Source of the DNA: Flavobacterium rivuli WB 3.3-2 = DSM 21788
Lineage (GTDB): Bacteria > Bacteroidota > Bacteroidia > Flavobacteriales > Flavobacteriaceae
NCBI RefSeq assembly: GCF_000378485.1
Contig: NZ_KB899966.1
Span: 558,001 to 622,000, forward strand
Direction: 5' to 3'
DNA: 64,000 nucleotides
Of this stretch, positions 24,455 to 34,553 are shown piece by piece. The notes beneath the pieces are model-generated. The model worked only from the letters and a program-made list of their open reading frames with translations, was not told where the DNA came from and ran no database searches. Position numbers and translations under genes: made by a program. How positions within the stretch are numbered: the stretch's first letter is position 1; every line of letters begins with the position of its first letter.

Positions 24455-25852
24455 GTGCAGGCATTTTATTACATAGCTTTTAAAAAATATTTTTTTATAA
24501 CGGCAATTGTTATTACATGCCTGAACGGGTTTACATTGTATGCTCAAAATTTTAAATTAATGCGCTACGATGAAAACTACGAATACCTAAAAGATTCTTC
24601 CCGCAGCATTTATGAGAAAGTTAAGTACACACCGCTTAACAAATCGGGCAGCACATACATTTCTTTTGGAGGCGAGGCACGTGGCGAGTTTGTTGATTTT
24701 AATAATGAAGACTGGGGCCGGTTTAACGTAGGCCACAACAATTTTTTTCTGCAGCGGTACGACGTCCACGCCGATGTTCATTTTGGTCCAAAATTCAGGG
24801 TGTTTGCCCAGTTACGCAGTGCTTTTCAGAATGGCAGTAAAACAGGGTCGAGCCCTGTAGATGAGGACCATCTTAACATACAAAACCTTTTTGCCGATGT
24901 TGTTTTGTATAAAAAGGAAGATAAGGTACTGCAAACACGCCTTGGGAGGCAGGAAATAAATTATGGCTCCGGCAGGCTTATATCGGTAGGCGAAGGGCCC
25001 AATGCAAGGCTATATTTTACAGGTGGTAAGGTTTGGTATACATCGGCAAGGCTGTCTGTAGATGTGTTTGCCATGATGCAGGACACCGTTAACCCCGGCA
25101 CTTTTGACAATAAGGCTTCTAAGCAGCTTAACCTTTGGGGCGTTTACTCAAAGCTTATTATACCTAAAAGTGGCAACTTAGATATGTACTACATAGGCAT
25201 CAATAAAAAACTCTCCCGGTTTGAAGAAGGTACGGCTAAAGAGGTGCGCCATACCGTGGGTGCACGCCTCTGGAAAAACGGCGGTGGCTTTATTTATAAC
25301 CTCGAAGCGGCCTACCAGTTTGGCACCTTTGGCAGTGGCAATATTAGTGCCTGGACAGCATCTGTAGACCTTGGGTACTCTTTCGAGAACACAAAATTTA
25401 AACCCACCATAAACCTGCGCAATGATTATATATCGGGAGATAAAAGAGCCGGAGATGGCAGCCTGCAAACCTTTAACCCATTGTACCCACGGGGCGGTTA
25501 TTTAGGCTTTAGCCCGCAAACAGGCCCTGTTAACCTTATAGATATTCACCCGTATGGCACGCTCGATTTATTGCCTAACCTTAAGTTTCAGGCAGATGTG
25601 GTGCTTAACTGGCGTTACTCGCTTAACGATGGTGTGTACAGACCCAGTGGCGGCTTTAATATGCCCGGGTCATCATCGCGCAAGCGGTTTATTGGCACCT
25701 CATATCTTGCCAATTTAGCATATACTGTAAACAATTACACATCGCTGGTAAGCGGCCTGCAATATTTTAAAACAGGAGGCTTCCTTAACGATGTAATTCC
25801 AAATTCTAAAAATGGTTTGTTCTTTAACCTACAGCTTAGCTTCATGTTTTAA
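24455..25852 (+). CDS. Outer-membrane porin, alginate-export-like
   Basis: A 465-residue exported beta-barrel of the alginate-export (AlgE-like) type seen in many Bacteroidota. A GTG start at 24455 is proposed because it gives a hydrophobic signal peptide (KKYFFITAIVITCLNGFTLYAQ, about 10-31) and no in-frame ATG is suitably placed. The barrel is recognised by alternating aromatic strands and landmarks such as GEARGEFVDFNNEDWG, DVHADVHFGPKFRVFAQL and RLGRQEINYGSGRL. It ends with the Phe-terminated strand LQLSFMF expected for outer-membrane insertion. It may move small organic substrates for the enzymes encoded next to it. Confidence 0.85.
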   Translation: MQAFYYIAFKKYFFITAIVITCLNGFTLYAQNFKLMRYDENYEYLKDSSRSIYEKVKYTPLNKSGSTYISFGGEARGEFVDFNNEDWGRFNVGHNNFFLQRYDVHADVHFGPKFRVFAQLRSAFQNGSKTGSSPVDEDHLNIQNLFADVVLYKKEDKVLQTRLGRQEINYGSGRLISVGEGPNARLYFTGGKVWYTSARLSVDVFAMMQDTVNPGTFDNKASKQLNLWGVYSKLIIPKSGNLDMYYIGINKKLSRFEEGTAKEVRHTVGARLWKNGGGFIYNLEAAYQFGTFGSGNISAWTASVDLGYSFENTKFKPTINLRNDYISGDKRAGDGSLQTFNPLYPRGGYLGFSPQTGPVNLIDIHPYGTLDLLPNLKFQADVVLNWRYSLNDGVYRPSGGFNMPGSSSRKRFIGTSYLANLAYTVNNYTSLVSGLQYFKTGGFLNDVIPNSKNGLFFNLQLSFMF

Positions 25853-25872
25853 ACAAACGCAAAACTAATATC

Positions 25873-26607
25873 ATGAAAAACATAAAACACATATTTAATA
25901 CTTTATTGGTTGCAGCTTTTTTAAGCACAGCAGCACTAACTACAACAGCACAAACCACTGCCGATGTTAAAACTACCCCACAGGGTACATCTGTAATTTG
26001 GGGTAAAGTGGATGGCGTAGCCGTAGAGGGTATGGTACAGGGCCCATCTACGGAAGTAGCCGACCTGCAGGTTGCCTGCGTTTTTGAATATACCGAAGGC
26101 GACATCTTTAATTCTCCCCCTGCCCTGCCTGCTGCTGTAAACGGTATGGTGCATTTAGACCACGACCTAAAAGGCATTATTACAGAGATTCGCAAAAGCG
26201 GAAAATTTGCAGGCCATGCCTTCGAAACTTTATTGATAACCCCGCCTGCAGGAACTATAGGTTCTAAAAAACTATTGCTTATAGGCCTGGGCGACCGTAA
26301 TAAATTTACGCCGGAACTTATGAAAATTGTGGGCAGTGTAGCCATGAACGAAGCACTGCGCCTTGGGGTAAGCCATTATGCATTTGCAAGCGACCTTAAA
26401 GATGCCGGTATCGATTCGCCAACGGCACTTGTAGCGGGCTATGTAGTTGCCGGTACGTTTGAGGCCTACAGGACACAAGCATGGTTAAAAGATAAAAAAA
26501 TGGCAGCATACAAGCCACTTACTAAGGTTACGTTACTGGCAGGCCCTGCATTTTACACCGTTGCCGGAGAGGGTATTAAAGAAGCTATTGCCAAACTAAA
26601 TAAATAA
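25873..26607 (+). CDS. Secreted M17 N-terminal-domain protein without the peptidase domain
   Basis: A 244-residue exported protein: signal peptide ending near TTTAQ (about 27), then a single domain resembling the N-terminal macro-like domain of leucyl aminopeptidases (LLITPPAGTIGSKKLLLIGLG, GSVAMNEALRLGVSHYAFASDL, VVAGTFEAYRTQAW). The metal-binding catalytic domain of M17 enzymes is absent, and the stop is natural rather than a frameshift: the next gene begins five bases later. Possibly a ligand-binding relic; function unknown. Confidence 0.85.
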   Translation: MKNIKHIFNTLLVAAFLSTAALTTTAQTTADVKTTPQGTSVIWGKVDGVAVEGMVQGPSTEVADLQVACVFEYTEGDIFNSPPALPAAVNGMVHLDHDLKGIITEIRKSGKFAGHAFETLLITPPAGTIGSKKLLLIGLGDRNKFTPELMKIVGSVAMNEALRLGVSHYAFASDLKDAGIDSPTALVAGYVVAGTFEAYRTQAWLKDKKMAAYKPLTKVTLLAGPAFYTVAGEGIKEAIAKLNK

Positions 26608-26612
26608 CCATT

Positions 26613-28499
26613 ATGAAAGCAGATATAATATTATATAATGGCAAAGTACACAGTTTTAGCAAACAAAATGCCAATGCCACAGCTATAGCCATTAAAGACG
26701 GCAAGTTTGTAGCTATAGGCAATGATGCTGCCGTTATGGAGTTTGCATCTGAAGGGACCAGGATTATTAATCTTGAGAAAAAACGTGTGGTGCCCGGCAT
26801 TAACGACTCACACATACACCTTATACGCGGTGGGTTAAATTATAATTTAGAACTTCGTTGGGATGGTGTACCATCATTAGCAGATGCCTTACGTATGCTT
26901 AAAGAACAGGTAGACCGCACACCATCGCCGCAATGGGTACGCGTAGTGGGCGGGTGGAGCGAGTTTCAGTTTGCAGAGCGACGCATGCCAACACTGGAAG
27001 AAATAAACGCCATAGCCCCGGAAACACCTGTATTTATACTACACCTTTATGACAGGGCTATTATGAACAGGGCTGCATTAAAAGCTGTAGGTTTTACTAA
27101 AGATACTCCTGCACCCCCGGGCGGACACATACAAAAAGACAGCAATGGCGAACCTACGGGGCTTATAATTGCAACGCCAAATGCTATGATATTATACAGC
27201 ACGCTTGCAAAAGGGCCCACATTGCCTTATGAGCAGCAGGTAAACTCTACAAGGCATTTTATGAAAGAGCTTAACCGCTTTGGCATTACCAGCGTTATAG
27301 ATGCCGGTGGTGGTTTCCAGAATTTTCCTGATGACTATAGAGTGGTAAACGAGCTTAACGAGAAAAAACAGCTTACCGTGCGCATTGCCTACAACCTGTT
27401 TACCCAAAAGCCCAAACATGAGTTTGAAGATTTTAGCGACTGGATAGACACCGTTAAACTATACCAGGGAGATGACATGTACCGCCATAACGGTGCAGGA
27501 GAAATGCTGGTATTTTCTGCGGCTGATTTTGAAGATTTCCTTCAGCCACGCCCGGACCTTCCTGAAAACATGGAAGCCGACCTTGAAAAAGTGGTACGCC
27601 TTTTAGTGGCAAACCGTTGGCCATTCAGGCTGCATGCCACTTACAACGAAAGCATTACCCGCTTTTTAAATGTATTCGAAAAAGTAAACCGCGATATTCC
27701 GTTTGACGGGTTGCCCTGGATTTTTGACCATGCCGAAACTATAGACGAACGCAATATAGAGCGTACTAAAAATCTGGGTGGCGGTATAGCCATACAAAGC
27801 CGCATGGCATACCAGGGCGAATACTTTACAGACCGTTACGGTGCTAAAGCTGCCGAAAGTACGCCCCCCATTAAAACCATGCTGGAAATGGAAGTGCCCG
27901 TAGGCGGCGGCAGCGATGCTACAAGGGTAAGCAGCTACAACCCGTGGGTTTCTATGTACTGGCTTACGGTGGGTAAAACCGTTGGCGGATTACAGCTTTA
28001 CAATAAAAGCAGGCTAACGCGCGAGGTAGCTTTAGAGTTATATACAAAGGGCAGTGCGTGGTTTTCTCAGGAACAGCAAAAAAAGGGTGATATACAGGTA
28101 GGCATGTTTGCAGATCTTGCTGTATTAAACCGTGATTATTTTAATGTTGATGACGAAGATGTTAAAAACATAGAAGCCGAAATGACGGTTGTAGATGGTA
28201 AGATCGTATATGCTAAAGGCGATTTTTCTTCGTACTCGCCTCCTTCTATCCCCATTTTACCTGACTGGTCGCCTACTAAAATTTACAACGGCTATTATCC
28301 GGCGGGTGGGCATACAGCTCAGCCACATTCGCATGTTGGCAAGCCAAACACCAAAGGGCTTACAGCGCAAATACACAGTTGCAGCGGCAGTTGCGATGTG
28401 CACGCACATAACCATGACAATGCACGGCTAAGCAATGTACCCGTTAATAATTACACCGCATTTTGGGGTGCTTTAGGATGCTCATGCTTTGCATTTTAA
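26613..28499 (+). CDS. Amidohydrolase (YtcJ-like) with His/Cys-rich C-terminal tail
   Basis: A 628-residue metal-dependent amidohydrolase of the amidohydrolase-3 group. It shows the N-terminal beta-sandwich strand ADIILYNGKVHSF, the metal motif INDSHIHLIRGG (HxH, about 68-72), the His-bearing RLHATYNES and FDHAETID, the Asp block GGGSDATR, and a return to the sandwich at GMFADLAVLNRDYF. After residue about 545 comes a tail rich in His and Cys (HTAQPHSHVG, HSCSGSCDVHAHNHD, GCSCFAF). This tail is unusual and could bind metal. No signal peptide is seen, although the tail might suggest an envelope role. Substrate unknown. Confidence 0.9.
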   Translation: MKADIILYNGKVHSFSKQNANATAIAIKDGKFVAIGNDAAVMEFASEGTRIINLEKKRVVPGINDSHIHLIRGGLNYNLELRWDGVPSLADALRMLKEQVDRTPSPQWVRVVGGWSEFQFAERRMPTLEEINAIAPETPVFILHLYDRAIMNRAALKAVGFTKDTPAPPGGHIQKDSNGEPTGLIIATPNAMILYSTLAKGPTLPYEQQVNSTRHFMKELNRFGITSVIDAGGGFQNFPDDYRVVNELNEKKQLTVRIAYNLFTQKPKHEFEDFSDWIDTVKLYQGDDMYRHNGAGEMLVFSAADFEDFLQPRPDLPENMEADLEKVVRLLVANRWPFRLHATYNESITRFLNVFEKVNRDIPFDGLPWIFDHAETIDERNIERTKNLGGGIAIQSRMAYQGEYFTDRYGAKAAESTPPIKTMLEMEVPVGGGSDATRVSSYNPWVSMYWLTVGKTVGGLQLYNKSRLTREVALELYTKGSAWFSQEQQKKGDIQVGMFADLAVLNRDYFNVDDEDVKNIEAEMTVVDGKIVYAKGDFSSYSPPSIPILPDWSPTKIYNGYYPAGGHTAQPHSHVGKPNTKGLTAQIHSCSGSCDVHAHNHDNARLSNVPVNNYTAFWGALGCSCFAF

Positions 28500-28509
28500 T
28501 ATAACTATC

Positions 28510-28941
28510 ATGACAGAACTTATAAAACAATTATTATATTCTGATGCGGGCAGCGCATTTAATAATGTCGCACTACTCATCTTCAGGATACTTTTAGCTA
28601 TAGAACTTTTCAGGGTACACGGCATGAAAAAATTCAGGGTGCAAAATGGTGAAAAAGAGCATGTACCTAACCCTCTTGGCCTGCCCAATAAACTTAATGC
28701 GCTGGTAGCTGCATTTTCAGATACGGTTGTGCCATTTTTTATCATCTTCGGCCTGGGTACACGGCTGGCAATACTGCCCACAATTGGGGTAACTGCCATA
28801 GGCTATTTCGTAGTGCACCGCAAAGATTCTGTAGAAGTAAGGGATGTGCCTTACATGTACACACTCAGCCTTTTATTTTTACTGGCTTTGGGCGCCGGGA
28901 CTTACTCTTTAGACTATTATGTGTTTAATCTCTTAAAATAA
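28510..28941 (+). CDS. DoxX family membrane protein
   Basis: A 143-residue inner-membrane protein with four predicted helices; DoxX signatures are the first helix with LLIFRILLAIELFRVHGMKKF, PNPLGLPNKLNALVAAFSDTVVPFFIIFGLGTRL (about 53-86) and the final LLFLLALGAGTYSLD. The ATG at 28510 was preferred to one at 28489 that overlaps the amidohydrolase. MhqP of the Bacillus quinone-stress regulon is a DoxX protein, and MhqO- and MhqD-like genes lie downstream in the same operon, so a redox/thiol-stress role is inferred. Confidence 0.85.
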   Translation: MTELIKQLLYSDAGSAFNNVALLIFRILLAIELFRVHGMKKFRVQNGEKEHVPNPLGLPNKLNALVAAFSDTVVPFFIIFGLGTRLAILPTIGVTAIGYFVVHRKDSVEVRDVPYMYTLSLLFLLALGAGTYSLDYYVFNLLK

Positions 28942-28945
28942 AAAA

Positions 28946-29617
28946 ATGGCACAAACAAATAACATTGGTAAGGTAACCATGATGCTTACGGCTGTTGCCG
29001 GCTATTGCGATACGGCCACATTTGTAGCCGGCGATAATATATTTTCGGCACACGTAACAGGCAACTTTATAACGTTTGCCTACCAGATGATAACCGGTTC
29101 TAACATTAATTCATGGGTAAAATTGCTTACCTTTCCGGTATTTATCATCGCGGTAATAATTGGCGGAAGGTTATCCTTAAAAGCAGAAAACAAAAATAAA
29201 GTATTGCTGGCAGAGGCCATAATACTTATTATTGTCGGAATTTTAGCTTTTACCTGGCACTTGGAAAAAGACAAGGTTTTTATGTACACAATAGTAATGA
29301 TGACCGTTTTTGCATTAGGGCTTCAAAATGCCTACGGTAAGCTTTACAGTAAAGAAACCTATGGCCCCACAACCATGATGACAGGAAATGTAACCCAGGC
29401 ATCTTTAGATTTTGGGTTGCTTATAGCCGGTAAGTTTAGTGCAGGAGATGCACTTGTAAGCTTTAAAAAACAAATGACAACAATAATAGGTTTTTTGGCA
29501 GGCTGTATACTTGGGGCCTTATTAGCAAGAGAATTTGGGCTTGCATCTATTATCCTGCCCGGGTTTGCTATGCTGGCTTGTTATTTTTTATCGGCTAAAC
29601 CCCAGGTAGCTGCATAA
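28946..29617 (+). CDS. YoaK/DUF1275 family membrane protein
   Basis: A 223-residue inner-membrane protein with about six helices and the DUF1275 pattern [24 protein letters not shown] (about 15-38, given as a region) plus [19 protein letters not shown]. It is a paralogue of 13520-14203. It begins four bases after the DoxX stop and is clearly inside the operon. Function of the family is not established. Confidence 0.9.
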   Translation: MAQTNNIGKVTMMLTAVAGYCDTATFVAGDNIFSAHVTGNFITFAYQMITGSNINSWVKLLTFPVFIIAVIIGGRLSLKAENKNKVLLAEAIILIIVGILAFTWHLEKDKVFMYTIVMMTVFALGLQNAYGKLYSKETYGPTTMMTGNVTQASLDFGLLIAGKFSAGDALVSFKKQMTTIIGFLAGCILGALLAREFGLASIILPGFAMLACYFLSAKPQVAA

Positions 29618-29636
29618 CAGTAATTTTAAAAAAAAA

Positions 29637-31907
29637 ATGATTTGTAAATATATAATACCGGCTTTAGTTTTAGTTTTTTGCATAAACAAAAGCTACTGCC
29701 AGAGCATATCCCGGCAAGAGATGAACGCTATAATTGCTAAAATTCATTTTGAAAAAAATGAAGAAAAAAAAGCCGGCTTATTATATAATGCAGCAGAATA
29801 TTATTTAGAAACAGAAGGCAGCCTTAAAAAAGACCTGGATAGTGCCGGGTTACTTAATGGCCAGTCGGTAAAAATCAGCAGGGAGCTTGGATTAAAAAGT
29901 AATGTAGCAAAAAGCATGTTGCTTAATAGCCGCATTGCAAATGAAAAAGGAAATAGTACTGCTGCCCGCAACTTATGTCGGGCAGCACTGGATTATGCCC
30001 TTAGTAACAACCTAAAAAATGAAGCGGCAAGTATATACGTTACCTCGGCAGTGGACATTGAAGACAATGAGAATTTAAAAAAAGCCGAAGATTTAAAAAA
30101 GGCCGCCGTATTATATAAACAGGCAGGTGCACTTTATGATGAGGCAGAAACATTTAATCAGATATCTATACTTTATAATAGCATTGACGAGCCGGGAATA
30201 TCTAACAAATATGCGCTACAGGCAATCAGCATTAAAAAGAGCATAAAAAGGCATGACCTGTATAAGGAATATACAATGCTGGGCTTAAACTTAAGGGTAC
30301 AGGGCAAATACAAAGAAGCGCTGGCTTATGCGCTGGCTGCCGAGAAGATAACCGAAAATATTAAAATTAAAGATGACTGGCTTAGTATTATATACGACCT
30401 TACAGGAACTATTTATTCTGAAATGAAATTTTATGACAAATCTGTAGACTATTATAAAAAAGCCATTGAGGTAGCAAAAAGAGGTAATGATGAAGTTGGC
30501 ATAAATGCTATAACAATTAATACTGCCAGGGGGCTGCTAAGCAGGGATAAATATGACGAGGCCCTTTCTATATTAAACAATGTGCCTAAGTATTACCATA
30601 CCAAAGATTGTAATACAGAGTATGCATCGATATTTATTTTAATTTATTGCAAGCTAAAAAAATATGATAAGGCAAAACCTTATTATGACCACTTAGTAAA
30701 ATGTAACGATGTTAATAATGGTATTTTTAAAGATCATATAGGTCAGGAAAAGGTGTATTATGCCATGATATACTATTTAATAAATACCGGCCAGGCAGGT
30801 AAGACTTATCAATACATTAACGAATTAAACACGCTTGCAAAAAAGAATAACGACTTATTGAATCTTTCGCAGTTAGAAAAAGTGCGCTTTGAAGCAGATT
30901 CTGCCACGGGTAATTACCTGTCTGCCATCTCGCATTTAAAGGAGCATAAACTGTTAAACGATTCTCTTTATAACATAAACAGCAGGAGGCAATTTGCAAA
31001 CCTGCAGCTTAAGTACGAAACCGACAAAAAAGATAAGAATATAAAAATGCTCACGCAGCAGGGTAAGCTGCAGGAAGCACGAATATATAACGATACTGTA
31101 CTGCGCTATGTATTTATTGGCAGCCTTGTTGCATTAATATTGTTTACAGGATTACTATATAACCGATTTAGGCTAAAACAACGCAGCAACAGTAAATTAC
31201 AGTTAAAACAGGAAAAAATTAATGTGCAAAATGGCTTGCTTAAAAGGCTGCTCACAGAGAAAGAATGGCTGCTGAAGGAAATTCACCACAGGGTAAAAAA
31301 CAACCTGCAAATTGTTATTAGCCTTCTTAATACACAATCTGCCTACCTGGATAACGAAGATGCACTTATGGCCATACAAAACAGCCAGCACCGCATGCAC
31401 GCCATGTCGCTCATACACCAAAAGCTGTATCAGTCTAACAATCTTGCCAGTATAGATATGTCATGGTACATTTATGAACTTGTAAATTATTTAAAAGATT
31501 GTTTTGATACCACCCGAAAGGTAAACTTTATTTTAGATACCGATAAAGTAGACCTGGATGTGGCACAGGCGGTACCACTGGGCTTAATACTTAATGAGGC
31601 TATTAGCAATGCCATAAAATATGCTTTTCCTGATAATGCCAGGGGCATAGTAACCATAAAATTAAAAAAAACAGATGAAAGTACCTACCAGTTAATAATA
31701 GCAGATGATGGCATAGGACTGCCGGTCGACTTTGAATTAGAAAACAGGGATTCTTTAGGCATGAACCTTATGATAGGCCTTAGCGAACAGTTGGACGGTT
31801 CTTTTAGTATTGAGAACAACAAAGGCCTGCACGTTATAATAACCTTTATAAAAAACAAAAAACTTATGGGATCTGACGATAACCCATTAAATGTAAAAGA
31901 TAACTGA
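29637..31907 (+). CDS. TPR sensor histidine kinase, HisKA_2 type
   Basis: A 756-residue membrane kinase, the same length as its paralogue at 21178-23448. Signal peptide to about residue 22, TPR-like helices to about 480, a membrane helix ([18 protein letters not shown], about 493-510) and a coiled coil. HisKA_2 follows with [18 protein letters not shown] (His about 549), then HATPase_c ([29 protein letters not shown]). Its stop codon overlaps the start of the sigma-54 response regulator by one base, so the two form a cognate, translationally coupled pair that senses an unknown signal and probably controls sigma-54 promoters. Confidence 0.95.
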   Translation: MICKYIIPALVLVFCINKSYCQSISRQEMNAIIAKIHFEKNEEKKAGLLYNAAEYYLETEGSLKKDLDSAGLLNGQSVKISRELGLKSNVAKSMLLNSRIANEKGNSTAARNLCRAALDYALSNNLKNEAASIYVTSAVDIEDNENLKKAEDLKKAAVLYKQAGALYDEAETFNQISILYNSIDEPGISNKYALQAISIKKSIKRHDLYKEYTMLGLNLRVQGKYKEALAYALAAEKITENIKIKDDWLSIIYDLTGTIYSEMKFYDKSVDYYKKAIEVAKRGNDEVGINAITINTARGLLSRDKYDEALSILNNVPKYYHTKDCNTEYASIFILIYCKLKKYDKAKPYYDHLVKCNDVNNGIFKDHIGQEKVYYAMIYYLINTGQAGKTYQYINELNTLAKKNNDLLNLSQLEKVRFEADSATGNYLSAISHLKEHKLLNDSLYNINSRRQFANLQLKYETDKKDKNIKMLTQQGKLQEARIYNDTVLRYVFIGSLVALILFTGLLYNRFRLKQRSNSKLQLKQEKINVQNGLLKRLLTEKEWLLKEIHHRVKNNLQIVISLLNTQSAYLDNEDALMAIQNSQHRMHAMSLIHQKLYQSNNLASIDMSWYIYELVNYLKDCFDTTRKVNFILDTDKVDLDVAQAVPLGLILNEAISNAIKYAFPDNARGIVTIKLKKTDESTYQLIIADDGIGLPVDFELENRDSLGMNLMIGLSEQLDGSFSIENNKGLHVIITFIKNKKLMGSDDNPLNVKDN

Positions 31908-33289
31908 TGAAGGAGAAAATATTAATAGTAGAAGATGAATTTATTGTAGCTAACGACCTTAAATTAATGCTTATTAAGGGAGGTTACCAGGTTACGGGCA
32001 TAGCATCATCTGTAGTGCAGGCAAGAAAACTCATAGAGGCTAAAAGGCCGGACTGGGTGCTGCTGGATATTATGCTTAAGGGCGACCTTACAGGCATAGA
32101 CCTTGCATGGGAGCTGGTAGAACAACAGGTACCTTTTTTATACATATCTGCAAATACTAACCAAACCACGCTGGAGTCTGTAAAGGCAACACAGCCTTAT
32201 GGTTTTATGGTAAAACCATTTAGAGAGCGCGACCTGCTTGTAATGCTGGATATTGCGCGTTACCGCTACGGCATAGAACATGCAAATGATACTGTTTTAC
32301 TACAGCAAAATTTTGTAGCAGAACCTAATACTATTGATGGCATTATAGGCCACAGCGAAGAACTTTTAAGCGTTTTAGAAAAAATACATCTTGTTGCGCC
32401 TACAGAAACATCGGTACTGGTATTGGGCGAAAGCGGTACAGGCAAAGAAAAAATAGCCCACTCTTTACACAATCTTTCTTCACGAAAAGCAAACCCTGTT
32501 ATAACAGTAAACTGTGCAGCCCTGCCCCACTCGCTCATAGAGTCGGAACTTTTTGGGCATGAGCGCGGGGCCTTTACCGGGGCAAATACAGCACGCACCG
32601 GCAAGTTTGAGCAGGCTGACGGTGGCACTGTTTTTCTGGACGAGATAGGCGAACTGCCTTTAGACTCTCAGGTAAAATTACTGCGGGTATTGCAGGAACG
32701 TGAAATAGAACGCCTTGGTGGCGATAAAACCATAAAAGTAAACGTGCGCATTGTGGCAGCAACAAACAGGTCTCTTGAAAAAGAGGTAGCCGAAGGACGC
32801 TTTCGCCTCGACCTATATTACAGGTTAAATGTTTTCCCTATACAGCTGCCACCGCTTAGGGAGCGTAAAGAAGATATAGAAGAGCTGGCACTTTACTTTC
32901 TTAAAAAGTATGCAGCAAAATCGCATAAAAATGTAACCGGTATTTCTTTGGCTGCTTTAGGACAGCTTAAACAATACAACTGGCCGGGAAATATAAGGGA
33001 ACTGGAACATTTAATAGAGCGCAGCGTGCTCCTGTCTAAAGGTAATGAAATACAGGCTTTTGATATTACCGTGATTCCTGAAACAGCCTTAATTGCCACA
33101 ACAAATGAAACCGTAAGCGGGGAAATAAAATCAATGGAAGAAATGGAAAGGGACCATATACTTAATGCCCTTAAAATTTGCGCAGGTAAGGTATTTGGCA
33201 CAGGAGGCGCTGCAGAATTGCTAAAGATGCCGGCACAAACGCTGTATTCTAAAATGAAAAAATTAGGTATAAAACAAGAATACTCATAA
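31907..33289 (+). CDS. NtrC-family sigma-54 response regulator
   Basis: A 460-residue activator: receiver domain 1-120 ([14 protein letters not shown], phospho-Asp in [14 protein letters not shown], Lys in MVKPF), then an AAA+ domain from about 140 ([10 protein letters not shown], Walker A GESGTGKE, the sigma-54 contact loop GAFTGA in [14 protein letters not shown], Walker [28 protein letters not shown]) and a C-terminal Fis-type helix-turn-helix ([23 protein letters not shown]). The intact GAFTGA loop indicates real sigma-54 activation. It is coupled to the HisKA_2 kinase gene. Candidate targets are the sigma-54 promoters at 9918 and 51945 and this operon itself. Confidence 0.96.
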   Translation: MKEKILIVEDEFIVANDLKLMLIKGGYQVTGIASSVVQARKLIEAKRPDWVLLDIMLKGDLTGIDLAWELVEQQVPFLYISANTNQTTLESVKATQPYGFMVKPFRERDLLVMLDIARYRYGIEHANDTVLLQQNFVAEPNTIDGIIGHSEELLSVLEKIHLVAPTETSVLVLGESGTGKEKIAHSLHNLSSRKANPVITVNCAALPHSLIESELFGHERGAFTGANTARTGKFEQADGGTVFLDEIGELPLDSQVKLLRVLQEREIERLGGDKTIKVNVRIVAATNRSLEKEVAEGRFRLDLYYRLNVFPIQLPPLRERKEDIEELALYFLKKYAAKSHKNVTGISLAALGQLKQYNWPGNIRELEHLIERSVLLSKGNEIQAFDITVIPETALIATTNETVSGEIKSMEEMERDHILNALKICAGKVFGTGGAAELLKMPAQTLYSKMKKLGIKQEYS

Positions 33290-33310
33290 TCAACACAAAA
33301 AAATAGTATC

Positions 33311-34246
33311 ATGCAACAAAAAATTTTAGGGCTTCACCATATTACGGCTATTGCCGGTAATGCCCAGCGCAATCATGACTTTTACACTAATGTATTAGGA
33401 CTCAGGTTTGTTAAGAAAACCGTGAATTTTGACGATCCCGGAACATACCATTTTTACTATGGCAATGCCGATGCACAGCCGGGAAGTATACTTACTTTTT
33501 TTCCGTGGGAAAACTCGGGTAAAGGAGAGAACGGTACCGGTATGGCTACCGATATAGGATACTCTGTACCTGAGGGAAGCCTTGACTTTTGGGCAGACCG
33601 CTTTAAGGAATTTAATATTGCTGTGGGAGAAAAAGGAGAGCGTTTTGGCGAAACCTACCTGCCGTTTACAGATCCTGACGGGTTAAACCTAAGCCTTATT
33701 GTGCCTAAATATAATGATACAAGGAATGCCTGGGAAACCGTAGCCGTAAAAAAAGAAAATGCAACAAAAGGTTTTCATAGTGCTACACTTACCCTTAAAA
33801 GTATTGATGCTACTGCAAAGATACTTACTGATATTTTTGGCTACACACTACAGTCTCAGGATGGTAACCGTTACCGCTTTATTACCGATACTGTAACCGA
33901 AGCTGCTGTTATAGACCTTGTAGAAGACACTAACGGTAAACGTGGCATTAATGCAGGCGGCACTAACCATCACGTAGCGTTTAGGGTTAAGGATGAGGCT
34001 ATGCAAATGGAGTTTAGGGAACGTATTTTAGAAAAAAATCTTAACATCACTCCGCAAATAGACCGCGATTACTTTTACTCGCTTTACTTTAGGGAACCGG
34101 GCGGGGTACTTTTTGAAATTGCAACGGATAATCCCGGCTTTGCAGTAGATGAACCCTTTGAATCGCTTGGAACAAGCCTTAAGCTGCCTAAACAATATGA
34201 GCCTCGCAGGGCAGAGATAGAAAAAATATTACCAATAATTAAATAA
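33311..34246 (+). CDS. MhqO-like ring-cleaving dioxygenase (VOC family)
   Basis: A 311-residue vicinal-oxygen-chelate protein with two glyoxalase/dioxygenase modules. Metal ligands are suggested by LGLHHITAIAGNAQ (His about 10), GGTNHHVAFRVKDE (about 217-230) and the Glu in REPGGVLFEIATD (about 270-278). Members of this group include Bacillus MhqO, which takes part in hydroquinone/catechol-type detoxification. An esterase of MhqD type follows 300 bp downstream in the same operon, supporting an electrophile-stress role. The exact ring substrate is unknown. Confidence 0.92.
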   Translation: MQQKILGLHHITAIAGNAQRNHDFYTNVLGLRFVKKTVNFDDPGTYHFYYGNADAQPGSILTFFPWENSGKGENGTGMATDIGYSVPEGSLDFWADRFKEFNIAVGEKGERFGETYLPFTDPDGLNLSLIVPKYNDTRNAWETVAVKKENATKGFHSATLTLKSIDATAKILTDIFGYTLQSQDGNRYRFITDTVTEAAVIDLVEDTNGKRGINAGGTNHHVAFRVKDEAMQMEFRERILEKNLNITPQIDRDYFYSLYFREPGGVLFEIATDNPGFAVDEPFESLGTSLKLPKQYEPRRAEIEKILPIIK

Positions 34247-34254
34247 GCAAAATT

Positions 34255-34551
34255 ATGGCAAATGTAAAACTGGAACTGGATGAAAAGCAACATGGCGCTT
34301 TTAACCTGTATGATGGGGAGTCTAAAATAGGCGAAATGGTAATAGGCATTAAAAATGATGTACTTACCGTTTACCATACCGAGGTAGATGAAGACCAGTC
34401 GGGCAAGGGATATGCAAAATTACTGCTGGATGCAATGACTACCTATGCACGCCAGAATAAATTAATGGTGCGCGCATTATGCGTTTATGTGCTTGGCCAG
34501 TTTAAAAGACATCCTGAAGAATATGCCGACATTTGGCTAAAAGAAGAATAA
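34255..34551 (+). CDS. Small GNAT-fold acetyltransferase (YidJ/PF14542 type)
   Basis: A 98-residue minimal GNAT-like protein. It keeps the short N-acetyltransferase core with the CoA-binding loop DQSGKGYAKLLLDAM (about 46-60) and the closing RALCVYVLGQFKRHPEEYADIW. Proteins of this type are related to human NATD1/GTLF3B and have no defined substrate. A paralogue lies at 43836-44126, next to a pirin gene. It sits eight bases after the MhqO-like gene and two bases before the MhqD-like gene. Confidence 0.88.
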   Translation: MANVKLELDEKQHGAFNLYDGESKIGEMVIGIKNDVLTVYHTEVDEDQSGKGYAKLLLDAMTTYARQNKLMVRALCVYVLGQFKRHPEEYADIWLKEE

Positions 34552-34553
34552 CT

